Assembly (NCBI RefSeq): GCF_024584805.1 | Contig: NZ_CP075715.1 | Span: forward strand, 1,662,001 to 1,726,000 | Direction: 5' to 3' | Origin: Streptomyces sp. FIT100 | GTDB taxonomy: Bacteria; Actinomycetota; Actinomycetes; Streptomycetales; Streptomycetaceae | DNA length: 64,000 nt | Shown: piece after piece, positions 57,044 to 64,000 of the stretch | How the letters are laid out: every line of letters starts with the position of its first letter | Numbering within the stretch: the stretch's first letter is position 1 | Made by a program: the position numbers and the translations under genes | Notes under the pieces: generated by a model | The model's input: only the letters and a program-made list of their open reading frames with translations | What the model was told of the DNA's origin: nothing | Database searches by the model: none

Positions 57044-58765
57044 CTAGGGGGTCGGGGTGGCGGGGGCGCTCGGCTCGGCCGGCGGCGCGGCGACCTGGAG
57101 CTCGATGGTGAGCGTCGCGCCGCCAGGTGCGGTGAGGCGGAGCAGGAACGTGCCCGTCTGGTCGTCGGCGTAGATCTTCGGCAGGACGAGGGCACCGTCG
57201 GCGCCGGTCCTCAGCTCGGTCAGGGTCCGGACCGGGTTGCCCTCGGCGTCCTTGAAGTACGGCCCCTTGGTGTTCTCGGCCGGGTCGTCGGCCGCGGTGA
57301 TCATGGTGGCGGTGACCGACACACCCGCGGCGGCGGCACCGTCGAACGCGGCCCTGACCTCGACCGCGTCGGCGAACTCGGCGCCCGGCGCCGCGGTCAG
57401 CTCCTTGTCGCCGGCCCTGGTGAGCTCGTCGGCCTGGCGCTGGGTGACGGTCGCCGTCCGGTCCAGGCGGGGGGCCACCCGGCCGGCGACGGTGACGCGC
57501 ACGGTGAAGTCACCGGTCCGCTCTCCCGCGAGGAGCGCGGGCGCCACGGCAACACCGTCCGCCCCGGTGCGTACGACGACGGAGCGGCGGTCCCCGCTGA
57601 AGCGGGCGTCCGTGTCACCGACGACCTCGACGACCAGACTGGCGCCGGGAACGGCGAGCCCTCGGGCGTTCTTCGCGCGGGCCTTGACGGGCTGCGCGAA
57701 CTCCTGGCCCGCGACGGCGGTGAGCTGCCCTCCGGCCGCGTCCTCGACCACGGTGACGGTCTCGGTCGGCGACGGGGCGGGCGGCGTGGTGGCACCGCCG
57801 CCCGGCTTCGTCGGCGGCGGCGTCATGGGCGGGGTCGTCGTGGGCGGCGGCGTCGGGCTGGGGGTACCGACAGGCTGCGAGGGGCCGGCGCTGGGGCCAG
57901 GGGTGACGGGTGCGGTCGGCGAGGGGCTCGCACCGGAGGAACTGTCGCTGCGGCCGACGGGCAGCACGCCCGTGCCGTCCGGGACCTGGTGGGTGCCGCG
58001 CTTGTAGTACTCGAACCAGGACAGCACCGTCCGCAGGTACTCCTGCGAGTGGTTGTAGCTCAGGATCGCCCGGTCCAGATCGGACGGCACGGACAGATCA
58101 CGGCCGCCGGCGCAGAGGTACTTGCCGGCCGCGAGGGCTGCGTCGTAGATGTTGTTCGGGTCCTTGCGGCCGTCACCGTTGCCGTCCTGGCCCCAGCCGG
58201 CCCAGGTGGACGGGATGAACTGCATCGGCCCGACAGCCCGGTCGTGGGTGCGGTCACCGTCGTACGCGCCGTCGTCGGTGTCCGAAATGTTCGCAAAGCC
58301 CACGCCGTTGAGGACCGGGCCGAGGATCGCGGAGGTCGTCGTGCCGTTGGCGTCGACACGACCGCCGCGCGCCTGGCCCGACTCGACCTTGCCGATCGCC
58401 GCGAGCAGTTGCCAGGGCAGCCGGCAGGCGGGGTCGGAGGCCGCCAGGGCTGCCTCCGCCTGCTTGTAGGCGCCCAGCACGGTGGCCGGTATGCCCGCTT
58501 CGGCCGGACCTGTCGCGACCGGCAGATTGATGGAAGCGCCCGGCTTGTTCGGGGTGTTGAGCGGGGGCAGGTCCGTGTAGTACGGGGAGTTGCCGGTGGC
58601 CGAGGTCTCCGGGGGCGTGGCCGACTCGGACGCACTGCCCTCTCCTCCGGTCGTGGTGGGCGTGACACCCGGCGCCTGTGACGCGGAGAGCGCCGCCACG
58701 GCGGCCGCGGCCACTGCGGTGGTGGTTGCTCCCTTGCGCAGCCGGCGGCCGAATAGCGCTGCCAT
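57044..58765 (-). CDS. secreted lytic transglycosylase with Ig-like/adhesion-type tail
   Basis: A 573-residue exported cell-wall enzyme. Signal peptide about residues 1-30. The lysozyme-like domain (about 105-275) has the catalytic glutamate in AAIGKVESGQARGG and the typical RAVGPMQFIPSTWAGWGQDGNGD and NIYDAALAAGKYLC, as in MltB-type transglycosylases. A Pro/Thr/Ser linker follows, then about 200 residues of beta-sandwich-like repeats (VAGQEFAQPVKARAKNARG; APGAEFADAVEVRAAFDG) that may bind the wall. It cuts peptidoglycan outside the cell. Start ATG 58765. Confidence 0.92.
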   Translation of the reverse strand: MAALFGRRLRKGATTTAVAAAAVAALSASQAPGVTPTTTGGEGSASESATPPETSATGNSPYYTDLPPLNTPNKPGASINLPVATGPAEAGIPATVLGAYKQAEAALAASDPACRLPWQLLAAIGKVESGQARGGRVDANGTTTSAILGPVLNGVGFANISDTDDGAYDGDRTHDRAVGPMQFIPSTWAGWGQDGNGDGRKDPNNIYDAALAAGKYLCAGGRDLSVPSDLDRAILSYNHSQEYLRTVLSWFEYYKRGTHQVPDGTGVLPVGRSDSSSGASPSPTAPVTPGPSAGPSQPVGTPSPTPPPTTTPPMTPPPTKPGGGATTPPAPSPTETVTVVEDAAGGQLTAVAGQEFAQPVKARAKNARGLAVPGASLVVEVVGDTDARFSGDRRSVVVRTGADGVAVAPALLAGERTGDFTVRVTVAGRVAPRLDRTATVTQRQADELTRAGDKELTAAPGAEFADAVEVRAAFDGAAAAGVSVTATMITAADDPAENTKGPYFKDAEGNPVRTLTELRTGADGALVLPKIYADDQTGTFLLRLTAPGGATLTIELQVAAPPAEPSAPATPTP

Positions 58766-58944
58766 ACGCCTGTTCCCTCCCCAAAGACGACTGTCCGCGC
58801 TCCCCGCGCATTGACTCAGGTGACACTACGGCAACTGAGGACGCGGTAACACCGTGCCCCCGGCCGCACTTGTCTGCTTTTCACCCGGTGGTCACCCATA
58901 CTGGGCGGCATTGCTCGACGTCGGACGCACAGGGAGAGCACGTC

Positions 58945-59808
58945 ATGCCGTTCACGCTCAGCCACGCCGCGGCAGTGCTGCCGGTGATCCGGAGGAACGG
59001 CACGGCTCGCGGTCCGCTGATCGCGTCGGCCCTCGTCGCGGGGTCACTGTCGCCGGACGCGACCTATTTCACGGCAAGCGCACTTCCGGGTGCCATGGAG
59101 TTCGGGGCGGTGACGCACGGGCTGCCCGGGGTGCTGACGGTGGATCCGCTCATCACGGCGGTGCTCGTGGGGCTCTGGCTGCTGATCCGCGACCCGCTGG
59201 TGGCGCTGCTGCCGCCCGGCCGGCAGGGGCGGGTGCACACGCTGCTGCGGGGCCGGCCGCGGCTCGACCGGTCGCCGGCGGCCGTGGGGTTCTGGTTCTA
59301 CGTGTCCGCGGTGCTCGGGGCGGCGACGCACGTGGTGTGGGACGCGTTCACCCACTTCGACCGCTGGGGCATGCGGATGCTGCCGGTGCTCGGTGAGGTG
59401 GTGGCGGGCTTCCCCCTCTATACGTACACGCAGTACGGCAGTTCGGCGCTGGCGCTGATCGGCATCGCCTGGTTCACGGGCTCGGCGCTGCGGCGGGTTC
59501 CGGTGACGCCGCGGCCGGCGTCGGTTCCGCTGCTCGGGCGCGGCGAGCGGCGGGCGGCGGCAGTGCTGATCGGGGTGTGCCTGCTGCTGGGCGTCGTGCA
59601 CCGGTGCGTGCGCTGGTACCTGTACTGGGGCCGTATCGAGACACCGCTCGACCTCGTCCCGACGGCGTGCTTCGGCGCGGGGGCGGGGCTCGCGGCAGGA
59701 ACGGTGCTGTACGGCGCCGCCGTCCACCTCCGCGCCCGCCGCCGCGCCACTTCTCCCGCACCGGCGCCGGCCCAGCCCGCCGACCCCGACCGGGCGGGCG
59801 TCTCCTGA
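58945..59808 (+). CDS. DUF4184 membrane protein
   Basis: A 287-residue protein that opens with MPFTLSHAAAVLP, the hallmark of DUF4184 and related membrane metal-dependent hydrolase-like proteins. It has about six to seven hydrophobic segments and conserved acidic/His residues in GSLSPDATYF and THVVWDAFTHFDRWG, spaced like a metal site in the membrane. Function unknown. The ATG at 58945 has AGGGAG upstream. It is divergent from the lytic transglycosylase. Confidence 0.85.
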   Translation: MPFTLSHAAAVLPVIRRNGTARGPLIASALVAGSLSPDATYFTASALPGAMEFGAVTHGLPGVLTVDPLITAVLVGLWLLIRDPLVALLPPGRQGRVHTLLRGRPRLDRSPAAVGFWFYVSAVLGAATHVVWDAFTHFDRWGMRMLPVLGEVVAGFPLYTYTQYGSSALALIGIAWFTGSALRRVPVTPRPASVPLLGRGERRAAAVLIGVCLLLGVVHRCVRWYLYWGRIETPLDLVPTACFGAGAGLAAGTVLYGAAVHLRARRRATSPAPAPAQPADPDRAGVS

Positions 59809-60181
59809 CCCACGCGTCTCCGGCCACGGGCCGGCGGGTGGCACGACCACCACGCTCAACGCCCTGGCAACGGCCTCCCCCGAGCAGACGATCCGCACCG
59901 GAGGGACGACCGGTACCGACCACGCCCGGCCCGGCAAGGGGCCGTGCCGCCGGCCCCGCAGGGGACGGCGGCAAACACCGGGCACCCAATTCGGGCGGGC
60001 CTTGTACGCCGCCGACCCCGAGGAGCCGAGCCCGGAGGGGCCCCGGGACCCGCACCCACCACACCGGACACGCCCGCACACCCCGCACCCCCGACACCGG
60101 ATGTCCCGTCCACACGCACCCGGGCCAGGCGGGCCCCCGCCCCGGGGGCCGACGGGGCCACCGCCCCCGTCGCAAGTGAGG
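59809..60181. other. 373-bp gap between the DUF4184 gene and polA
   Basis: No gene can be supported; frames through it are Pro/Arg/Gly-rich and lack start signals. It carries the polA terminator near its right end and several short GC palindromes. Confidence 0.6.
60149..60171 (-). terminator. polA hairpin terminator
   Basis: An 8-bp stem (60149-60156 with 60164-60171) starts 10 bp past the polA stop. Confidence 0.65.
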
Positions 60182-62896
60182 TCAGTGCGCCGCGGATTCC
60201 CAGTCCGGGCCCACGCCCACCGAGACGTCCAGCGGGGCCCTCAGGTCCACCGCCGTGGACATCTCGTGGCGGACGATCTCCTCGACCCGGTCCCGCTCGC
60301 CCGGAGCGAGCTCCAGGACGATTTCGTCGTGGACCTGGAGCAGCATCCGGGACTCCAGCCCCGCCGCCCGCAGCGCGGCGTCCACGCGGACCATCGCGAG
60401 CTTGACGATGTCCGCGGCGGTGCCCTGGATCGGCGCGTTCAGCGCCATCCGCTCGGCCGCCTCGCGACGCTGTCGGTTGTCGCTGTTGAGGTCCGGCAGA
60501 TAGCGCCGCCGGCCCAGCATCGTCGCCGTGTACCCCGTCGCCCGGGCCTCGTCCACGGCACGCCGCAGATAGTCCCGGACCCCGCCGAAGCGCTCGAAGT
60601 ACGTGTCCATCAGCGCCCGCGCCTCGGCCGCCTCGATGTTGAGCTGCTGGCTGAGGCCGAACGCCGAGAGGCCGTACGCCAGCCCGTACGACATCGCCTT
60701 GATCTTGCGCCGCATCTCCGCGTCGACGGCGGACCGCTCGACGCCGAACACCTGGGACGCCACGGTCGTGTGCAGGTCCTCGCCGGAGGTGAACGCCTCG
60801 ATGAGGCCCTCGTCCTCGGACAGATGGGCCATGACCCGCAGCTCGATCTGGCTGTAGTCCGCGGTCATCAGGGCGTCGAAGCCCTCGCCCACCACGAAGC
60901 CGCGCCGGATCGCCCGGCCCTCGTCCGTGCGCACCGGCACATTCTGCAGGTTGGGGTCGGTCGACGAGAGCCGTCCCGTCGCCGCGACCGTCTGGCTGAA
61001 GGTGGTGTGGATCCGCCCGTCCGCCGCGATGGTCTTGATCAGGCCCTCGACGGTGGAGCGCAGCCGCGCCTGCTCGCGGTGGCGCAGCATGATCACCGGG
61101 AGCTCGTGGTCGGTCTGGCCGGCCAGCCAGGCCAGCGCGTCCGCGTCCGTCGTGTAACCGGTCTTGGTCTTCTTCGTCTTGGGCAGGTTCAGCTCGCCGA
61201 AGAAGACTTCCTGGAGCTGCTTGGGCGAGCCCAGGTTGAACTCGTGGCCCACCGAGGCGTGCGCCTCCTTCACGGCCTGCTGCACGGCGCCCGCGAACTG
61301 GAGCTCCATCCCCTCCAGATGTGCGCGGTCGGCGGCGATGCCGTGCCGCTCCATCCGGGCGAGCAGCAGAGAGGTGGGCAGCTCCACGTCGTGCAGCAGT
61401 CCGACCGCGCCGACCTCTTCGAGACGGGAGCGGAACGCCTCGCCCAGGTCGAGGACCGCGCGGGCCTGCGCCATCAGCGCGTCCGCCTCGGCCTGCTCGT
61501 CCTCGGTGCCGAAGGCGAGCTGCCCGTCGGCCGCGGCCGGGGCCAGCTCACGGTGCAGGTACTCCACGGACAGGGCGTCCAGTGCGAAGGAGCGGCGGCC
61601 CGGCTTGACCAGGTACGCGGCGAGGGCGGTGTCCATCGCGACGCCCGCGATCCCCCAGCCGTGCTCGGGGAAGACCCGCAGCGCGTCCTTGGCGTTGTGC
61701 ATGACCTTGGGGCGGTCCGGGTCGGAGACCCAGGCGGCGAAGGCCCGCTCGTCGGCCTCGTCGAGCTGGGTCGAATCGAACCAGGCGGCCTTGCCGTCGG
61801 CCGCCGCCAGCGCGATCTCGCTGACGTTGCCCACGCCCAGCGCCCAGGAGGCGACGGTGGCGACGCCGAGCGGCTGCGCACCGTGCCGCTCCAGCCACGG
61901 GGCCAGCTCACCGGCGCCCAGCACGCTGCCGTCGAGCTCGATTCCGGCGGCCGGGGCCGGTGGCTCGTCCTCGGCCGCGCCCGGGTCGACGGCGAGCAGC
62001 CGCTCGCGCAGGCTGGGGTTGCGGATCTCCAGGATCTCCAGGAAGCCCTTCAGCGCCGTGCGGTCGTACGGCGCGCGCTCGAGCTCCTCGACCGGCTTCG
62101 GCAGTGCGACGTCGCGCACCAGCTCCGTCAGGTGCCGGTTGAGCTTGACGGCCTCCAGGTGGTCACGCAGCGCCTGCCCGACCTTGCCCTTGACCTCGTC
62201 GGCCCGCTCCACCAGCTCCGCGAACGAACCGAACTGGTTGATCCACTTCGTGGCGGTCTTCTCGCCGACGCCGGGGATGCCCGGCAGATTGTCGGACGGG
62301 TCGCCGCGCAGGGCGGCGAAGTCCGGGTACTGCTGCGGGGTCAGCCCGTACTTCTCCTGGACCTTCTCCGGGGTGAAGCGGGTCAGCTCGGAGACGCCCT
62401 TCGTCGGGTAGAGCACGGTCACATGGTCGGAGACCAGCTGGAAGGAGTCCCGGTCGCCGGTGACGATCAGCACCTCGAAGCCCGCGGCCTCCGCCTGGGT
62501 GGCGAGGGTGGCGATGATGTCGTCGGCCTCGAAGCCGTCCACCGCGAACCGCACCGCGTTCATCGTGTCCAGCAGCTCGCCGATCAGCTCGACCTGGCCC
62601 TTGAACTCATCAGGGGTCGAGGACCGGTTCGCCTTGTACTCGGGGAAGTCCTGGGAGCGCCAGGTCTTGCGGGACACGTCGAAGGCCACCGCGAAGTGCG
62701 TGGGCGCTTCGTCGCGCAGCGTGTTCGCCAGCATCGACGCGAAGCCGTAGATGGCGTTGGTCGTCTGGCCGCTCGCGGTCGTGAAGTTCTCCGCGGGCAG
62801 CGCGAAGAACGCCCGGTACGCCAGGGAGTGCCCGTCCATGAGGAGCAGGCGCGGACGGGTTTCGTCTGGGGTCTTCTTCGATGCTGTCTCAGCCAC
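60182..62896 (-). CDS. polA: DNA polymerase I
   Basis: A 904-residue repair polymerase. The N-terminal 5' nuclease domain (about 1-300) has LLLMDGHSLAYRAFFALP, FEADDIIATLA, VTGDRDSFQLV and the helix-hairpin-helix GIPGVGEKTA. The middle exonuclease-like domain lacks the proofreading DxE (it reads LGVATVAS), so 3'-5' activity is probably absent. The polymerase domain has motif A DYSQIELRV, the finger helix RRKIKAMSYGLAYG and motif C VHDE. I chose the GTG at 62896, seven bases after a damage-promoter-like -10, which suggests a leaderless message; the open frame upstream is not coding. It acts downstream of the UvrABC genes in this window. Confidence 0.97.
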   Translation of the reverse strand: MAETASKKTPDETRPRLLLMDGHSLAYRAFFALPAENFTTASGQTTNAIYGFASMLANTLRDEAPTHFAVAFDVSRKTWRSQDFPEYKANRSSTPDEFKGQVELIGELLDTMNAVRFAVDGFEADDIIATLATQAEAAGFEVLIVTGDRDSFQLVSDHVTVLYPTKGVSELTRFTPEKVQEKYGLTPQQYPDFAALRGDPSDNLPGIPGVGEKTATKWINQFGSFAELVERADEVKGKVGQALRDHLEAVKLNRHLTELVRDVALPKPVEELERAPYDRTALKGFLEILEIRNPSLRERLLAVDPGAAEDEPPAPAAGIELDGSVLGAGELAPWLERHGAQPLGVATVASWALGVGNVSEIALAAADGKAAWFDSTQLDEADERAFAAWVSDPDRPKVMHNAKDALRVFPEHGWGIAGVAMDTALAAYLVKPGRRSFALDALSVEYLHRELAPAAADGQLAFGTEDEQAEADALMAQARAVLDLGEAFRSRLEEVGAVGLLHDVELPTSLLLARMERHGIAADRAHLEGMELQFAGAVQQAVKEAHASVGHEFNLGSPKQLQEVFFGELNLPKTKKTKTGYTTDADALAWLAGQTDHELPVIMLRHREQARLRSTVEGLIKTIAADGRIHTTFSQTVAATGRLSSTDPNLQNVPVRTDEGRAIRRGFVVGEGFDALMTADYSQIELRVMAHLSEDEGLIEAFTSGEDLHTTVASQVFGVERSAVDAEMRRKIKAMSYGLAYGLSAFGLSQQLNIEAAEARALMDTYFERFGGVRDYLRRAVDEARATGYTATMLGRRRYLPDLNSDNRQRREAAERMALNAPIQGTAADIVKLAMVRVDAALRAAGLESRMLLQVHDEIVLELAPGERDRVEEIVRHEMSTAVDLRAPLDVSVGVGPDWESAAH

Positions 62897-62903
62897 GCAC
62901 ACG

Positions 62904-62926
62904 ATCCTGCCACGGACCGCTGACAA
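62904..62926 (-). promoter_or_regulatory. PafBC-like (RecA-NDp) promoter of polA
   Basis: Minus strand: TTGTCAGCG, eight bases, CAGGAT. The first block matches at 8/9 and the spacing is exact, but the -10 lacks the leading T. It ends 7 nt before the GTG start. Confidence 0.6.
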
Positions 62927-63001
62927 AGCCGCCCACGGCGACGGACGGGCGCCCGCCGGCAGGTACCCGCCGGCAGGTGCCCGGCGACCGGCAGGACCGG
63001 C

Positions 63002-63019
63002 TGTCACCGGGGCGTGACA
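63002..63019. promoter_or_regulatory. inverted repeat upstream of the FdhF-type gene
   Basis: TGTCAC-N6-GTGACA, a perfect 6-bp inverted repeat about 55 bp before the oxidoreductase start; a candidate operator with no known owner. Confidence 0.45.
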
Positions 63020-63074
63020 CCATCTCCCGAGAACAAGCGCACAGCATCCGTCCCCGCGCTCGAAGAGGAGCACG

Positions 63075-64000
63075 ATGGCCACCAAGCCGCCCGAAGGTGA
63101 CCCGGTCCAGGACGCCCCGCAGGTCGAGGCGGTCCAGCGCGCCGCGGCAGGGCTGCCCGCGATCGGGCACACCCTGCGGATCGCGCAGCGGCAGATGGGG
63201 ATGCGGCGCACCGCGCAGACCCTGCTCAAGGTGAACCAGAAGGACGGGTTCGACTGTCCCGGCTGCGCCTGGCCCGAGGGTGACAAGCGGCACGTGGCGG
63301 AGTTCTGCGAGAACGGCGCGAAGGCCGTCGCCGAGGAGGCGACGCTGCGCCGCGTCACTCCCGCGTTCTTCGCGGCGCACCCGCTCGCGGACCTCGCCTC
63401 CCGCAGCGGGTACTGGCTGGGCCAGCAGGGCCGTATCACCGAGCCGATGCTTCTGGAAAGAGGGGCCCTGGCCGAGGGCGCCGACCGGTACGAGGCGGTG
63501 ACGTGGGAGCGGGCGTTCGCGATCATCGCCGAGGAGCTCCGGGCGCTCGCGTCCCCGGACGAGGCTCTTTTCTACACATCGGGCCGCACGAGCAACGAGG
63601 CGGCCTTCCTGCTCCAGCTCTTCGCCCGAGAGTTCGGCACGAACAACCTCCCCGACTGTTCGAACATGTGCCACGAGTCCTCGGGCTCGGCCCTCACCGA
63701 GACCCTCGGCGTCGGCAAGGGCAGTGTCTCCCTGGAGGATCTGCACCGGGCGGACCTGATCATCGTGGCCGGGCAGAACCCGGGCACGAACCATCCACGG
63801 ATGCTGTCCGCGCTGGAGAAGGCCAAGCGCTCCGGCGCCCGGATCATCTCGGTGAATCCGCTGCCCGAGGCGGGCCTGGAGAAGTTCAGGAACCCGCAGA
63901 CCCCGCAGGGACTCCTCAAGGGCACCTCGCTCACCGACCTCTTCCTCCAGATCCGCATCGGCGGCGACCAGGCCCTCTTCCGCCTCCTCAACAGGCTGGT
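63075..64000 (+). CDS. FdhF/YdeP-type molybdopterin oxidoreductase, N-terminal part (runs off window end)
   Basis: The first 308 codons of a molybdopterin-dependent oxidoreductase related to formate dehydrogenase H and YdeP. KDGFDCPGCAWPE holds a CxxC like the cofactor- or cluster-binding start of the family; ALFYTSGRTSNEAAFLLQLFAREFGTNNLPDCSNMCHESSG is the conserved substrate-channel block, followed by ADLIIVAGQNPGTNHPRML. The ATG at 63075 has GAGGAG upstream. The C-terminus lies outside the window. Substrate unknown. It is divergent from polA. Confidence 0.92.
   Translation, partial: MATKPPEGDPVQDAPQVEAVQRAAAGLPAIGHTLRIAQRQMGMRRTAQTLLKVNQKDGFDCPGCAWPEGDKRHVAEFCENGAKAVAEEATLRRVTPAFFAAHPLADLASRSGYWLGQQGRITEPMLLERGALAEGADRYEAVTWERAFAIIAEELRALASPDEALFYTSGRTSNEAAFLLQLFAREFGTNNLPDCSNMCHESSGSALTETLGVGKGSVSLEDLHRADLIIVAGQNPGTNHPRMLSALEKAKRSGARIISVNPLPEAGLEKFRNPQTPQGLLKGTSLTDLFLQIRIGGDQALFRLLNRL

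Noticed and set aside
60002..62923. A 973-codon plus-strand open frame
   Set aside because: It is antisense to polA, with no recognisable domain.

Overview
The window looks like a stretch of a Streptomyces chromosome. Base composition is very GC-rich, genes show the third-position GC bias and frequent GTG starts of that genus, and there are mycothiol-type enzymes, a long chaplin, WhiA and an RbpA-family protein. The gene order (rbpA-like, secG, tpiA, pgk, gap, whiA, yvcK, rapZ, uvrC, then uvrA, uvrB, coaE, rpsA and polA) is the conserved core arrangement I remember from Streptomyces coelicolor and relatives. I see no rRNA, tRNA, prophage, transposase or CRISPR array. The DNA is core chromosome with small variable patches.

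Layout. 1-4 kb: an MFS exporter cut by the window edge, then an amino-sugar set (SIS-domain protein, N-acetylglucosamine-type kinase, divergent RpiR regulator). 4-8 kb: an RbpA-family protein, secG and the glycolytic run gap-pgk-tpiA. 8-17 kb: a large secreted M14 carboxypeptidase, then the overlapping operon uvrC-rapZ-yvcK-whiA. 17-24 kb: a Tat-exported Rieske protein, a PfkB kinase, uvrA, a mycothiol-type enzyme, a metallo-beta-lactamase-fold hydrolase and an MHS-type transporter. 24-29 kb: a tellurite-resistance-like set (TerC, a TerD fusion, TerD); terC is preceded by a probable Mn2+ (yybP-ykoY) riboswitch. 29-38 kb: uvrB, an MHYT membrane protein, ogt, an MFS exporter, the pseudouridine pair psuG-psuK, a degenerate uridine-kinase-like protein and a DUF2293 protein. 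38-46 kb: a long chaplin, an amidohydrolase, a SNF2 helicase with a SWIM partner, and an SPFH protein. 46-52 kb: small membrane and lipoproteins, a TPR protein, coaE, a PAC2 protein and rpsA. 52-64 kb: a methyltransferase, hrpB, a DUF3068 protein, a small SPW_0924-type protein, a secreted lytic transglycosylase, a DUF4184 protein, polA, and the start of an FdhF-type molybdopterin oxidoreductase.

The strongest theme is DNA repair. uvrA, uvrB, uvrC, ogt, polA and a SNF2/SWIM pair all lie here. Reading upstream of each, I find the mycobacterial RecA-independent damage promoter signature (TTGTCRGTG-N8-TAnnnT, the PafBC-type RecA-NDp motif) in front of ogt (perfect), uvrB, uvrC, the SNF2 helicase and, with a weaker -10, polA. 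It is not in front of uvrA. In ogt, uvrB, uvrC and polA the -10 sits 6-7 nt from the start codon, so those messages are probably leaderless. Other regulatory finds are a terC riboswitch leader with a hairpin covering the ribosome-binding site, a sigma-BldN-like promoter on the chaplin gene, a clear HrdB-type promoter with a long leader on rpsA, and several strong hairpin terminators.
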